Both the position numbers and the translations under genes were made by a program. The notes beneath the pieces were generated by a model. That model worked only from the letters and a program-made list of their open reading frames with translations. It made no database searches and was not told where the DNA came from. A stretch of 64,000 nt of DNA from Kosakonia oryzendophytica (GTDB lineage: Bacteria > Pseudomonadota > Gammaproteobacteria > Enterobacterales > Enterobacteriaceae), in assembly GCF_900094925.1 (NCBI RefSeq), contig NZ_FMAY01000004.1:62001-126000 (forward strand). The letters run 5' to 3'. Position 1 is the stretch's first letter. Each line of letters starts with the position of its first letter. Below are positions 18,034-28,265 of the stretch, in pieces.

Positions 18034-18792
18034 ATGGAAACAAGACGTGACGAACGGATTGGCCAGCTACTGGCGGCGCTGAAACGCAGCGATAAGCTGC
18101 ATCTGAAAGAAGCGGCGGCGCTGCTGGGCGTATCCGAAATGACCATTCGCCGCGATCTCAGCGCCAATAGCGCACCGGTGGTGCTGTTGGGCGGCTATAT
18201 TGTGCTGGAACCACGCAGCGCTGGCCACTATCTGCTCAGCGATCAGAAAACCCGCCTGGTGGAAGAGAAACGCCGTGCAGCGGAGCTGGCTGCAAGCCTG
18301 CTGCAGCCCCATCAGATGGCGTTTTTCGACTGCGGCACCACCACGCCGTGGATCATCGAAGCCATTCACCACGACCTGCCGTTTACCGGCGTCTGCTACT
18401 CCCTGAATACCTTTCTCGCGCTACAGGAAAAACCGCTGTGCCGCGCAATCCTTTGCGGCGGTGAGTTTCACGCCAGCAATGCCATTTTTAAACCGCTGAA
18501 CTTCAACGAGACGCTGAGCAACCTGCGCCCGGATATCGCCTTTTATTCGGCAGCAGGCGTGCACGCCCAACAGGGCGCGACCTGCTTTAACCTGGAAGAA
18601 TTGCCGGTAAAACACTGGGCGATGTCTCATGCCCAGTTTCATGTGCTGGTGGTGGATCACAGCAAATTTGGTAAGGTACGCCAGGCCAGCATGGGGCCGC
18701 TCAGCCAGTTTGATGTGCTGGTGAGCGATTGCCGACCGGATGAGAGCCTGGTCAACGCGGCCAAAACGTACCAGATCAAGCTGATGTACTGA
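18034..18792 (+). CDS. deoR: Deoxyribonucleoside regulator DeoR
   Basis: 252 aa from METRRDERIGQLL, with a GGGGA site just upstream. The N-terminal DeoR-type helix-turn-helix is clear (HLKEAAALLGVSEMTIRRDL). The C-terminal sensor domain has DCGTTTPWIIEA and the FYSAAGVHAQQGATCFN block. In E. coli it represses deoCABD and nupG and is released by deoxyribose-5-phosphate. It is convergent with dacC, as in K-12. Confidence 0.97.
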   Translation: METRRDERIGQLLAALKRSDKLHLKEAAALLGVSEMTIRRDLSANSAPVVLLGGYIVLEPRSAGHYLLSDQKTRLVEEKRRAAELAASLLQPHQMAFFDCGTTTPWIIEAIHHDLPFTGVCYSLNTFLALQEKPLCRAILCGGEFHASNAIFKPLNFNETLSNLRPDIAFYSAAGVHAQQGATCFNLEELPVKHWAMSHAQFHVLVVDHSKFGKVRQASMGPLSQFDVLVSDCRPDESLVNAAKTYQIKLMY

Positions 18793-18812
18793 CCGTGCCC
18801 ACCGGGGCACGG
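18793..18812. terminator. Hairpin between deoR and dacC
   Basis: A perfect 8-bp stem CCGTGCCC / GGGCACGG with the loop ACCG begins right at the deoR stop and ends 10 bp from the dacC stop. It lacks a long T-run but probably serves both convergent transcripts. Confidence 0.6.
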
Positions 18813-18822
18813 CCTGTTACCG

Positions 18823-20025
18823 TCAGGAGAACCAGCCGCCGAACAACTGGTGGAGTTTCAGCAGAACGAAATCCCACATCCGGCCAATGAAACCGGCCTC
18901 GCCCACCGCTTCCATCACCACCAGTGGACGCTGCTCAATGGTTTTGCCATTCAACTGGAAGTCGATGGTACCAACGACCTGTCCTTTCGCCAGCGGCGCT
19001 TCAAGCTGCGGCTGTGTGAGCGTGTAAGTCGCTTTCAAATCTTTTAGCTGCCCTTTCGGCAACGTCACCGCACCGGAATCCCCGGCCCCCAGCTTCGCCT
19101 CGCTGCTATCACCAAACCACACGCGCTGGTTCACAAAGACGGCATCGGGTTTGATGGGCGACACCGTTTCAAAGAAGCGGAAGCCCCAGGTCAGCAGTTT
19201 TTCCGACTCATTAAAGCGAATACGGTCCGTTTTCGCGCCCAACACCACGGAAATCAGCCGCATATCACCCTGTGTGGCGGAGGCCACCAGATTGTAACCC
19301 GCCCCGTCGGTGGTCCCGGTCTTCATTCCATCGACATTCAAACTGGTGCTCCACAACAGCCGGTTACGGTTGGGCTGGTGGATTTTATTGAAGGTAAAGT
19401 CTTTCTCTTTGTGAATGGCATACTCATCCGGCACATCGCGGATCAACGCCTTGCCCAGTAGCGCCATATCACGCGCAGTGCTGAACTGCCCCGGCGCATC
19501 CAACCCGTGAACGGTTTTAAAGGTGGTGTTGGTCAGACCAAGCTTTTGTGAGTAGCTGTTCATCAGACTGACAAACGAATCCTGGCTACCGGCAACATAA
19601 TCGGCAATGGCGATGCTGGCATCATTGCCGGACTGAATAATCACGCCTTTATTGAGATCGGCGACCGAAACCTGATCGCCCGGCTTAAGGAACATCAACG
19701 AGGAACCACGCAGCACCGGATTGCCGGTCGCCCAGGCGTCTTTGCCGACGGTAACCGTATCGGTGAGATGAATTTTTCCGGCTTTCAACGCCTGGCCGAC
19801 CACATAGCTGGTCATCAGTTTGGTCAGGCTGGCGGGATCGAGTTTCTCGTCGGCGTTACCTTCCGCCAGCACTTTGCCGCTGGCGTAATCCATCAGGATC
19901 CACGCTCTGGCGTCTACCGGCGGCGCACCCGGCGTTTGTTCAGCCGCATACAGTGAAGGAGTGAAAAGAACCAACAGCGCAGAGCCTGCAGCCAGGCCGC
20001 GAAGGGATAAAGAGAAATGCGTCAT
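18823..20025 (-). CDS. dacC: D-alanyl-D-alanine carboxypeptidase DacC (PBP6)
   Basis: 400 aa from [15 protein letters not shown], the E. coli length; an upstream in-frame start at 20046 is not favoured. A signal peptide ends at LYAA. The penicillin-binding motifs are Ser66-x-x-Lys69 (SLTK), SGN at 132-134 and KTG at 235-237. A C-terminal beta-domain and the amphipathic tail [12 protein letters not shown] anchor it to the outer face of the inner membrane. It trims terminal D-Ala from peptidoglycan pentapeptides. The order deoR-dacC-gstB follows K-12. Confidence 0.97.
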   Translation of the reverse strand: MTHFSLSLRGLAAGSALLVLFTPSLYAAEQTPGAPPVDARAWILMDYASGKVLAEGNADEKLDPASLTKLMTSYVVGQALKAGKIHLTDTVTVGKDAWATGNPVLRGSSLMFLKPGDQVSVADLNKGVIIQSGNDASIAIADYVAGSQDSFVSLMNSYSQKLGLTNTTFKTVHGLDAPGQFSTARDMALLGKALIRDVPDEYAIHKEKDFTFNKIHQPNRNRLLWSTSLNVDGMKTGTTDGAGYNLVASATQGDMRLISVVLGAKTDRIRFNESEKLLTWGFRFFETVSPIKPDAVFVNQRVWFGDSSEAKLGAGDSGAVTLPKGQLKDLKATYTLTQPQLEAPLAKGQVVGTIDFQLNGKTIEQRPLVVMEAVGEAGFIGRMWDFVLLKLHQLFGGWFS

Positions 20026-20257
20026 ATAGGCCACCCGAGTATCCATTCAAAAAACGTCACAATGCCGTGCCGTAACAAACCGTGAGTAATAGCGCACAAA
20101 CGAAGTGAAAAAAACCATCAATGGGTAAAGTTTTTCAAGTTTACGCAATAACACCGCGTTGCGCCCCGTTGACGTAATCTTTTTCACAGCCGTTGCCAGA
20201 ACGTTAACTTTATCTCACCATTAGGGCACACAACGATTCACTTGCAAAAGGTGGGAA

Positions 20258-20887
20258 ATGATAACGCTATGGGGCAGGAATAATTCGACCAACGTCAAAA
20301 AAGTACGTTGGATGCTGGAAGAACTGGAGTTGCCGTACGAGCATATTCTGGCGGGCGGGCAGTATGGGCTCAACCACGATGCCGCGTACCTGGCAATGAA
20401 TCCAAATGGCCTGGTGCCGCTGCTGCGCGATGACGAAACCAACGCGGTACTGTGGGAGTCGAACACCATTCTGCGTTATCTGGCTGCGCAGTACGGGCAG
20501 CGCCGCCTGTGGATTGAAGAACCGGCGATACGCGCGCAGGGTGACAAGTGGATGGACTGGGCATTGAGCACGCTGGCACCCAAACATGGCCCGGTGCTGA
20601 TGGGCTTAGTGCGCACGCCGCCAGAAAAGCGCGACAATGCTGCAATCGACGCCGCAAAACAGGTGCTGGATGGGATGTTTACTCTACTGGACGATGCCCT
20701 GGCCAAACAGCCGTGGCTCTCCGGCGATGCCTTTGGGTGCGGCGATATTGCCGTCGGGCCGTTTATTTACAACCTGTACAATATTCCCGGTCTGAACTGG
20801 GGCCCGCACACCCATTTGCAGCGTTGGTACGCGCAACTCTGTGAACGTCCGGGGTTCCGAAATACAGTGATGATCCCGGTCACCTGA
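20258..20887 (+). CDS. gstB: Glutathione S-transferase GstB (YliJ)
   Basis: 209 aa. The N-terminal thioredoxin-like domain ([29 protein letters not shown] with the cis-proline, [12 protein letters not shown]) is followed by a helical C-terminal domain. It closely matches E. coli GstB, which conjugates glutathione to bromoacetate and iodoacetate. It is divergent from dacC over 232 bp and convergent with yliI. Confidence 0.93.
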   Translation: MITLWGRNNSTNVKKVRWMLEELELPYEHILAGGQYGLNHDAAYLAMNPNGLVPLLRDDETNAVLWESNTILRYLAAQYGQRRLWIEEPAIRAQGDKWMDWALSTLAPKHGPVLMGLVRTPPEKRDNAAIDAAKQVLDGMFTLLDDALAKQPWLSGDAFGCGDIAVGPFIYNLYNIPGLNWGPHTHLQRWYAQLCERPGFRNTVMIPVT

Positions 20888-20908
20888 TGCCGACCCGTTA
20901 AATCAATA

Positions 20909-20931
20909 GCCGGGTGGCGTGAGCGCCCGGC
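20909..20931. repeat. REP-like palindrome between gstB and yliI
   Basis: GCCGGGTGGCG / CGCCCGGC forms a compact GC-rich stem-loop in the 52-bp gap between the convergent genes. It resembles a REP half-element and may act as a transcript end for both. Confidence 0.55.
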
Positions 20932-20939
20932 AACATCCG

Positions 20940-22052
20940 CTACGGTGTCGTTGCCGGGCTGACTTTCCACAGTTCGCCATCCGACTCATCCGTTAAGACA
21001 TAGAGATAGCCGTCGGGGCCAACGCGCACATCGCGGATGCGCCGATCGCGATCGCCGAGAATGCGGCCATCTTCCCGGACCTTGTCGCCATTAACGCTCA
21101 TCACGATGACATTTTTCTCTTTCAGCGCGCCAATAAACAGTTTGTGTTGCCACTGCGGGAACTGCGCCGCGTGATAGAACGCCATGCCGCTGATGGCCGG
21201 AGATTTTTCCCAGTAGAAAATCGGCTGTTCGGTACCGTCGACAATCCCACCCTTCGCTTCCGGGATCTTCAGTCCACTATAATTAATGCCCCAGGTGGCG
21301 AGAGGCCAGCCGTAATTTTTGCCCTTTTGCGGAATGTTAATCTCATCGCCGCCGCGCGGCCCGTGCTCATTTAGCCATAGCGCCTGACTCCACGGATTCA
21401 TCGCCATCCCCTGCGGGTTACGGATGCCATAAGACCAGATTTCCGGGCGCGCACCCGGCTTACCCACAAACGGGTTGTCGTTCGGGACCTGCCCCTGATC
21501 CGTCAACCGCACCAGTTTGCCCTGCAACTTATCCAGCTCCTGCGCGGTGATACGCTGGTTATTCTCCCCCAGCGCCACCCACAAATACCCTTTGCTATCG
21601 AACACCAGCCGTCCGCCGAAGTGGTTGCCGGTAGAGAGTTTCGGCTGCTGGCGGAACACAGTGCGGAAATCCTCAAGTTGCCGTAAATCCTCGCTGAGCC
21701 GCCCATAGCCAACCGCCGTCCCCGCTTTACCCTCCTGACCCGCTTCAGCATAACTGAGCCATACCCGGCGCGATTGTGCGAAATCCGGTGCCAACGCCAC
21801 ATCCAGCAATCCCCCCTGCCCATGCGCCCACACGTTCGGCACTCCATTAATCGGGTCAGATAATCCTTTCCCTTCCTGCCAGTGGCGTAATTGCCCCCCT
21901 CGTAATGTGATCAACATGCCCTGCTTCTCTGGCAAGAAGGCCAACGACCACGGGTGATCGAGTTTGGTTTGCAGCACGGTGACGTTTACTGCGGCGGGTG
22001 CAGCAAACAGTACAGAGGTAAAAAACAGTAATAACAGAGGGATATGGCGCAT
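20940..22052 (-). CDS. yliI: Soluble aldose sugar dehydrogenase YliI (PQQ-dependent)
   Basis: 370 aa. The signal peptide MRHIPLLLLFFTSVLFAAPA exports it. The six-bladed beta-propeller of the GDH-B/Asd family is shown by HPWSLAFLPE, GQGGLLDVALAPDF, TGNHFGGRLVFD, IWSYGIRNPQGMA and WLNEHGPRGGDEIN. The E. coli enzyme oxidises aldoses in the periplasm with added PQQ. The species may lack its own PQQ; that cannot be judged here. Confidence 0.94.
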   Translation of the reverse strand: MRHIPLLLLFFTSVLFAAPAAVNVTVLQTKLDHPWSLAFLPEKQGMLITLRGGQLRHWQEGKGLSDPINGVPNVWAHGQGGLLDVALAPDFAQSRRVWLSYAEAGQEGKAGTAVGYGRLSEDLRQLEDFRTVFRQQPKLSTGNHFGGRLVFDSKGYLWVALGENNQRITAQELDKLQGKLVRLTDQGQVPNDNPFVGKPGARPEIWSYGIRNPQGMAMNPWSQALWLNEHGPRGGDEINIPQKGKNYGWPLATWGINYSGLKIPEAKGGIVDGTEQPIFYWEKSPAISGMAFYHAAQFPQWQHKLFIGALKEKNVIVMSVNGDKVREDGRILGDRDRRIRDVRVGPDGYLYVLTDESDGELWKVSPATTP

Positions 22053-22202
22053 ACGGCGTTCCTGTCTTCATCCATTAGTCTGGATAAAGGTTAGTCAGCA
22101 TGCCGTTTCAGAGAGCGATTTTTACAAAAACTTAAGCAGGTAGCAGGAGTGGGAAGAGCAGAACATCAAACAACAACCTGAACGATCATTCATCAACAAG
22201 AA

Positions 22203-22220
22203 GGGGGGAAATTTCCCCCC
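22203..22220 (-). terminator. Palindromic candidate terminator of bssR
   Basis: A perfect 18-bp palindrome GGGGGGAAATTTCCCCCC lies 11 bp past the bssR stop and is followed on the minus strand by TTCTTGTTG. The G6/C6 arms make a very stable stem, although the T-run is interrupted. Confidence 0.6.
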
Positions 22221-22231
22221 ATTCTCTGATC

Positions 22232-22615
22232 TCAGGCTTCCTCCAACGGTGCACGCTCACTCAAGTACTGAACGCAATAGCTGAGGACATTCAAAGAACG
22301 TTCGAGTTTGTCGGCATTCACCGTGATGTAGGTAGGGCAATCCTGCCGTCCACTCATCAAACAGACTGCCGCCGAGGAGAGGGCCTCCTCCGCACGATAA
22401 AGGGCGCCGCGGGCATCGCGGTCCGGCATCTGGCTGAGCCGTTCCCCTTTATCGCGAATCTCCAGTGCAAGTGCAAAGAAACGTTCACGTAGACGATCGG
22501 TTTCACTAACCGACATATACCCCTTTGCTTTCAACAACTGGATATAGCCGGCAAGGTCGCTTCTGCAAGTCACCAACTTCGTAAGAAGACGTCGTGCCAT
22601 TTCGTCAACGGTCAT
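22232..22615 (-). CDS. bssR: Biofilm regulator BssR
   Basis: 127 aa from the ATG at 22615 with a GGGAGG site 9 nt upstream; this equals the E. coli BssR length, whereas an upstream start at 22654 would add 13 residues. The core DLAGYIQLLKAKGYMSVSETDRLRERFFAL and AAVCLMSGRQDCPTYITVNADKLE align with E. coli. It is a small cytoplasmic protein affecting biofilm through indole/AI-2 signalling. In K-12 rimO comes next; here about 20 kb of other genes intervene. Confidence 0.9.
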   Translation of the reverse strand: MTVDEMARRLLTKLVTCRSDLAGYIQLLKAKGYMSVSETDRLRERFFALALEIRDKGERLSQMPDRDARGALYRAEEALSSAAVCLMSGRQDCPTYITVNADKLERSLNVLSYCVQYLSERAPLEEA

Positions 22616-22714
22616 ACTGGTTCCTCCCTTGTCAGCCAATGGGCAATCCATCATATGAGCATTTTTTGCGCAAAAGTATGCGTGAGGTCAATATTTGAAC
22701 ACGCCAGTTATCCT

Positions 22715-24514
22715 TTACATTCCGCGATCCAGCCATGCGCGCCAGCCGCCGTACGCCGTGATCTCCAGCGCCCCTTGCAAACCATAATCCTCGCAAATGA
22801 ATCCGGTCAGCCAGCGCCCGTCTTCCAGCTCAACCTTACCCAGTCCCAACGGGGCGGGAATACCGGCAAGAAATGAACCAGCTTCACTGGAGGGGAGATC
22901 CCACACTTCAACGGCTATCGCCGCCCCGTGCTGAGCATCACGTACCATGCCGGGTCGTTTACCGTCCGCCAGTGCATACAGGCGATAACGGGGCGCGCTG
23001 TGCGCGGCACCTCGCAGTATCGCGCCCCGCTGGCGCAGTTGCCCATTCAGCGCCAGACCATCAAGATGCGCGCCGCAGACGACAATCTGCATTCGATCAT
23101 TCGTTGCTGTCCCCGCCGGAGCCACAAGGTCGATCTGGCGTCCGCCTGGCAACGCCAGTGACTGGTTGCGCTGGAAGGCATCGGCAAGACTCAGCAAATA
23201 CTGATCGGTAAACGCGCGGCCAAACAGCGTTACGCCGGAAGGTAATCCGTTCTCCATGACCCCGGCAGGCACCGCCACTGCTGCGTAATCCAGCAGGTTC
23301 ATAAAGTTGGTGTAATAGCCCAGATCCGAATTACGTTTGACCGGCTCCGCCGCCAACTCCGCCAGCATTACCGGGCGGGGATAGGTTGGCGTTAGTACGC
23401 ATTCCAGATTCGCCAGAATGGCATCACAGTGCGCTTTGTAGTGCTGCAATCGGTATTGTGCATCAAACGTCGCCACCGCGTCAGTGCCGGGTGCCTTGTT
23501 CAGCACGGCACGGATCACCGGCAATACGGCCTCCGGCTGCTGTTCAATTAACGCACCGGCCACGTGGTAGCGTTCGGCGACCCAGGGCCCCTCATACAGT
23601 AGTTTCGCCGCAGCAAGAAACGGCGCAAAGTCGATAGTGACCGGCACGCCACCCAGCGCCATTAATCGTGCTTTGGCAGCGTTAAACAGCGCTTCACTCT
23701 GCGTACAGCCGAAAAACTCCAGCGTGTCCGGAACGCCAAAACGGAACCCCACTTCTGGCGTACCGAACGCCTGTGCGCCATTCCACGCCGGATTTGTCCG
23801 GCTGTAGTCGTCACGTGGATCGTGACTGGCCGTTAGTGCCAGTAACTGACTGGCTTCCGCCGCTGTGGTCGTGAAAAAAGTCACACAGTCCAGCGTACGA
23901 CAGGCCGGGATCACCCCGGCCGTAGAGAGTAAACCTTTGGTGGCTTTCAGCCCGACCAGGTTATTCAGCGCAGCAGGAACGCGTCCACTACCCGCAGTGT
24001 CTGTGCCGAGCGCGAAGCTGGCGACCCCCAATGCTACCGCCAGCGAAGAACCGGCACTGGAGCCACCCGCCGGATAATCGGCATGTACGCTGTTACGGCA
24101 TGCGCCGTACGGTGAGCGCGTTCCGTTTAGCCCGGTGGCGAACTGATCCAGATTGGTTTTGCCCAGCGGAATCGCACCCAGTGCAATTAACTGTGCAACG
24201 AGGGTGGCATCTTCCGTGGCGGTATAAGCGAATGCCGGGCATGCTGCCGTGGTCGCAATACCGGCGAGATCGATATTATCTTTAATGGCAAATGGCACAC
24301 CGTAGAGCGGCAGCGAAGCAGGCGGAACATCATCCAGCGCCGCCAGATACGGCTCAAGCTCCTGCTCGCTGAGAATATGGATAAAGGCGTTAAAGGTCGG
24401 GTTGAGCGTGATGGCCCGCTCGCGCACGGTCATCAGCACTTCACGCGGGGTTAAACGACCATCACGGTAAGCCTGCGCCAGTACGTTAAGACGTAAATCA
24501 AAGGGATGCATCAT
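22715..24514 (-). CDS. atzF: Allophanate hydrolase AtzF
   Basis: 599 aa from the ATG at 24514, which overlaps the carboxylase stop as ATGA with a GGAG site 8 nt away. The amidase-signature domain (about residues 40-450) has the catalytic Lys in FAIKDNID and the serine-rich GGSSAGSS loop with the cis-Ser and nucleophile, plus GTDTAGSGRVP. The C-terminal domain (GAHLDGLALNGQL onward) is the allophanate-specific extension. It splits allophanate to two ammonia and two CO2, the last step of the guanidine/urea route encoded upstream in the same operon. Confidence 0.95.
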   Translation of the reverse strand: MMHPFDLRLNVLAQAYRDGRLTPREVLMTVRERAITLNPTFNAFIHILSEQELEPYLAALDDVPPASLPLYGVPFAIKDNIDLAGIATTAACPAFAYTATEDATLVAQLIALGAIPLGKTNLDQFATGLNGTRSPYGACRNSVHADYPAGGSSAGSSLAVALGVASFALGTDTAGSGRVPAALNNLVGLKATKGLLSTAGVIPACRTLDCVTFFTTTAAEASQLLALTASHDPRDDYSRTNPAWNGAQAFGTPEVGFRFGVPDTLEFFGCTQSEALFNAAKARLMALGGVPVTIDFAPFLAAAKLLYEGPWVAERYHVAGALIEQQPEAVLPVIRAVLNKAPGTDAVATFDAQYRLQHYKAHCDAILANLECVLTPTYPRPVMLAELAAEPVKRNSDLGYYTNFMNLLDYAAVAVPAGVMENGLPSGVTLFGRAFTDQYLLSLADAFQRNQSLALPGGRQIDLVAPAGTATNDRMQIVVCGAHLDGLALNGQLRQRGAILRGAAHSAPRYRLYALADGKRPGMVRDAQHGAAIAVEVWDLPSSEAGSFLAGIPAPLGLGKVELEDGRWLTGFICEDYGLQGALEITAYGGWRAWLDRGM

Positions 24515-27500
24515 GCTGTTTTCTCCAGAACCACTACACATTGTCCCGCACGCACCTGGCTGCCGGGCTGAACGCGCACCTGGCTTACCACGCCATTGTG
24601 CGTGGCAAGTAACGGTATCTCCATTTTCATGGACTCCAGAACCACCAGCACATCGCCTTCGCATACCGCGGCGCCCTCTTGCACATTGACCTGCCACAGG
24701 TTTCCGGAAACCGGGCTTTCCACGCCCAGTTGCCCCGCCTGCAACGGTGCGTCGTCGCCTTCATCCCCCCTCGTTTCGGCACTGTCAAAATGTGCCTGGC
24801 CACTGGCGATCCAGCGCTCACGTTCAGCGTCAAATGCGCCTTGTTGTTGGCGGCGAAACGCCGCAATCCCCGGTGCTTCATCGGCGAGAAACTGCTGATA
24901 ATCCGCCAGGTTCAGGGTGGTCTGTTCAATGCGCAACGGGTAGCGTCCCAGCGGGAAGTCGCGGCGAATGGTCAGTAACTCATCAGCGGAAACCGGGTAG
25001 AAACGGATCTGATCAAAGAAGCGCAACAGCCACGGCTTACCGGCAAAATCGTCCACCGTGTGGTAGCGATTCCACATTTGCAGCGTACGGCCGACAAACT
25101 GGTAACCACCCGGCCCTTCCATGCCGTATACGCAGAGATACGCACCGCCAATGCCGACAGAGTTTTCCGCCGTCCAGGTGCGCGCCGGGTTATATTTGGT
25201 GGTCACCAGCCGGTGGCGCGGGTCGAGCGGCGTCGCCACCGGCGCGCCCAGATACACGTCCCCCAATCCCATCACCAGGTAGCGGGCATCAAACACCGTT
25301 TTGTAGACGTCATCAATGTTCGCCAGATCGTTAATCCGACGGATAAACTCAAGGTTGCTCGGACACCAGGGCGCATCGCGGCGCACGGTGGTCATGTATT
25401 TGTCGATGGCTTTCTGGCAGGCGGGGTCGTCCCACGACAGCGGTAGCCAGACCACACGCGACGGCACATCCAGGTTCTGACGCTCACACACACGGCTCCA
25501 CTGTCCGGCAACGGTGTCCAGTAACGCCGCCAGAGTCAACGCCTCCGGCTGATAGTGGATTTGCAGCGACCGGATCCCCGGCGTCAGATCAATCACCCCC
25601 GGCAGCGCCAGTGCTTCCAGCGCCTGCATCAATGCATGCGCACGAAAACGCAGCACCAGATCCAGCTCCGGCTCACCAATCTCCAGCAGCAGGTGCGTAT
25701 CGCCGGATAAACGCGCCACCAGGCGCTTGTCTGCCTCACCGCACTCAAGCACGATCGGCGAAGCCGGTTCTATCGGCTGCCAGGGTGTATTAATCGGTTG
25801 TAGCGCGGCGATTTGCGCGGATTCGGCCTGCGCCAGGCGGCGCGCGGTGGCAATATCCACCGGAATAAAACGCACTTTGTCACCCGCTTTCAGCTGCCCG
25901 ACGGCGTGCAAATCCGCCTCTATGACGGTTACCGGGCAGACAAAACCGCCCAGGCTGGGGCCATCCGGCCCGAGGATCACCGGCATATCACCGGTAAAAT
26001 CCACCGCGCCAATGGCGTACGGGTTGTCGTGAATATTCGACGGGTGCAGCCCGGCTTCGCCGCCGCTGTCGCGCACCCACTCCGGTTTCGGGCCAATCAG
26101 TCGTACCCCGGTGCGGCTGGAGTTGAAGTGCACTTCCCAATTGGTGGCAAAAAAGGTCGCCATAGAGGCCGGGGTAAAATATTCCGGTGCACCGTGCGGG
26201 CCATAAATCACCCGCAGTTCACGCACCGGGGCCAGTATCGTGTGTAATGCAGGCGGCAATTCCGCGTCCTTGCACGGCGCGGTCAGCGGCGACAGATGCA
26301 ACACATCGCCGGTTTGCAGTGCGCGCCCGGCATGGCCACCAAACTGCCCCAGCGTAAAGGTGCTTTTGCTGCCCAGATAATCCGGCACGCTGAGTCCACC
26401 GCGCAGGCACAGGTAACTGCGCACGCCGTCGCCGCTGATGTCGCCTATATGCAGGATCATCCCGGCGCGTACGCGAAATACGCGATTGCTGCATACAGGC
26501 TGCCCGTCCAGCGTCAACGCAATCGGCGCTCCGGTCACGACCAGTTGCGCGTCACAGTTAAATTTCAGCGTCGGCCCACTCAGGGTGATCTCCAGCGCGG
26601 CGGCAGTGTCATCATTGCCCAACAGGCGGTTGCCCAGGCGCAGCGCGCGGCTATCCATCGGTCCGGAGGGCGGAACGCCAACGGCCCAATAACCGACACG
26701 CCCCGGATAATCCTGTACCGTAGTTTGCGTCCCGGCGCTCAGCACCTCCAGCGTGGTGGCTTGATAGCGAAGTCCTTCCAGACAACGGGTCCAGGGTTCA
26801 CCGCAGGCAAAAGGCGTAAAGGTTAAAATCTGCTGCAAATAACAGCGATTGGTTTCCACGCCGTAAAGGCGGGTTTCGCCCAGGGCGGTGTGCAGCGCGC
26901 GAATGGCGGCCTCACGTGTCGGCTGCCAGGCAATGATTTTTGCCAGCATCGGGTCGAAAAAGGGCGGCACGTCGCACCCGGCTTCGACCCAACGGTCAAT
27001 ACGCAGGCTCTGGCGATCCTCAGCCGGAAACGCCACGTCGGTGAGCAAGCCAGGCGACGGCTGGAACTGACGGCCAGGATCTTCGGCATACACGCGCGCC
27101 TGGATGGCATGCCCGTGTGGTTTCAACCCCGCGTACAGTGTTGCCAGTGGCGGCAGTTCGCCCGCGGCCAGCGCAATCATCCAGCGAACCAGATCGACGC
27201 CCCACACCTGTTCAGTCACGCCATGTTCAACCTGCAGGCGGGTGTTTACCTCAAGAAAGTAAAAGCGTTGCGCGTCGCTGTCGTAGACAAACTCCACCGT
27301 GCCAGCGCTGCGATAACTGACCGCTTTGCCCAGTTTGATTGCGGCCGCGCACAGCGCCTCCGCCATGCCTGCGGGCAGATTCGGTGCTGGCGTCTCTTCC
27401 AGCACTTTCTGGTTGCGGCGCTGCACGGAACAATCGCGCACTCCCAGTGCAATAACCTCGCCATGGCCGTCGCCAAACAGTTGCACTTCCAGGTGACGCG

Positions 27501-28113
27501 CACGCTCAATGTATTTTTCGATAAACACACCGGCATCGCTGAAGTTGTTTTTCCCTAGTCGCACCACCGCATCAAAGGCCTCGCTTAATTCAGCGGCGCT
27601 ATAGCAGACGCGCATACCGATACCACCACCACCCGCCGTGCTTTTTAGCATCACCGGATAACCAACACGGTTGGCGGCATGCAGCGCTTCGCCAACATCT
27701 GACAGCAATTCGGTGCCTTCCAGCATCGGCACACCATGCGCTTTCGCCAGTGCGCGAGCGGTATGTTTCAGACCAAAAACACGCAGTTGCTCAGGAGTTG
27801 GCCCAACAAACGCAATCCCTGCCGCTTCGCAAGCTTCGGCGAAAGCGGCGTTCTCCGAGAGAAAACCGTACCCCGGATGGATCGCCTGTGCGCCGCTGGC
27901 TTTGGCGGCAGCAATGATCTTTTCTGTAACCAGATAGGTATGTGCTGCCGGGCCATTGCCAAGGCTCAGCGCTTCGTCGGCTTCGCGAATGTGCAGGCTG
28001 CTGATATCCGCATCGGAATAGACGGCCACGCCGCCCACCTTCATTGCCCGCAGCGTACGCAGAATACGACAGGCAATCGCCCCACGGTTCGCGATCAGTA
28101 ATTTCGTAAACAT
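24511..28113 (-). CDS. uca: Urea/guanidine carboxylase (biotin-dependent, 1200 aa)
   Basis: Domains in order: biotin carboxylase (residues 1-450, MFTKLLIANRGAIACRI, glycine loop STAGGGGIGM, VNTRLQVEHGVTE), a KipA/KipI-type carboxyltransferase (about 460-1040, with GPSGPMDSRALRLGN and LGDVYLGAPVATPLDPRH), and a C-terminal biotinyl domain with ESMKME, biotin on Lys1163. It carboxylates urea to allophanate or guanidine to carboxyguanidine. The guanidine-I riboswitch and DUF1989 genes in the same operon favour guanidine as the true substrate, as shown for similar Pseudomonas enzymes. It is separated from the DUF1989 genes by 152 bp. Confidence 0.95.
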   Translation of the reverse strand: MFTKLLIANRGAIACRILRTLRAMKVGGVAVYSDADISSLHIREADEALSLGNGPAAHTYLVTEKIIAAAKASGAQAIHPGYGFLSENAAFAEACEAAGIAFVGPTPEQLRVFGLKHTARALAKAHGVPMLEGTELLSDVGEALHAANRVGYPVMLKSTAGGGGIGMRVCYSAAELSEAFDAVVRLGKNNFSDAGVFIEKYIERARHLEVQLFGDGHGEVIALGVRDCSVQRRNQKVLEETPAPNLPAGMAEALCAAAIKLGKAVSYRSAGTVEFVYDSDAQRFYFLEVNTRLQVEHGVTEQVWGVDLVRWMIALAAGELPPLATLYAGLKPHGHAIQARVYAEDPGRQFQPSPGLLTDVAFPAEDRQSLRIDRWVEAGCDVPPFFDPMLAKIIAWQPTREAAIRALHTALGETRLYGVETNRCYLQQILTFTPFACGEPWTRCLEGLRYQATTLEVLSAGTQTTVQDYPGRVGYWAVGVPPSGPMDSRALRLGNRLLGNDDTAAALEITLSGPTLKFNCDAQLVVTGAPIALTLDGQPVCSNRVFRVRAGMILHIGDISGDGVRSYLCLRGGLSVPDYLGSKSTFTLGQFGGHAGRALQTGDVLHLSPLTAPCKDAELPPALHTILAPVRELRVIYGPHGAPEYFTPASMATFFATNWEVHFNSSRTGVRLIGPKPEWVRDSGGEAGLHPSNIHDNPYAIGAVDFTGDMPVILGPDGPSLGGFVCPVTVIEADLHAVGQLKAGDKVRFIPVDIATARRLAQAESAQIAALQPINTPWQPIEPASPIVLECGEADKRLVARLSGDTHLLLEIGEPELDLVLRFRAHALMQALEALALPGVIDLTPGIRSLQIHYQPEALTLAALLDTVAGQWSRVCERQNLDVPSRVVWLPLSWDDPACQKAIDKYMTTVRRDAPWCPSNLEFIRRINDLANIDDVYKTVFDARYLVMGLGDVYLGAPVATPLDPRHRLVTTKYNPARTWTAENSVGIGGAYLCVYGMEGPGGYQFVGRTLQMWNRYHTVDDFAGKPWLLRFFDQIRFYPVSADELLTIRRDFPLGRYPLRIEQTTLNLADYQQFLADEAPGIAAFRRQQQGAFDAERERWIASGQAHFDSAETRGDEGDDAPLQAGQLGVESPVSGNLWQVNVQEGAAVCEGDVLVVLESMKMEIPLLATHNGVVSQVRVQPGSQVRAGQCVVVLEKTA

Positions 28114-28265
28114 AGATCAGACTCAATGGTGGCGGGTCGTCCCGCCGACAGTCGGCTCACCGCATGGTCGTCCATGGGGAAAAATCGGTTACGACAAAAT
28201 GCGCCCGGCACGAACAGCAAACAGGTGATACAGCGCCAGACGCAGGCGCTGCCAGCGGGTTGGCG

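Noticed and set aside
26890-27558. 222-codon plus-strand frame inside the carboxylase gene
   Set aside because: Antisense shadow of the biotin carboxylase domain, with composition typical of reverse-strand reading.
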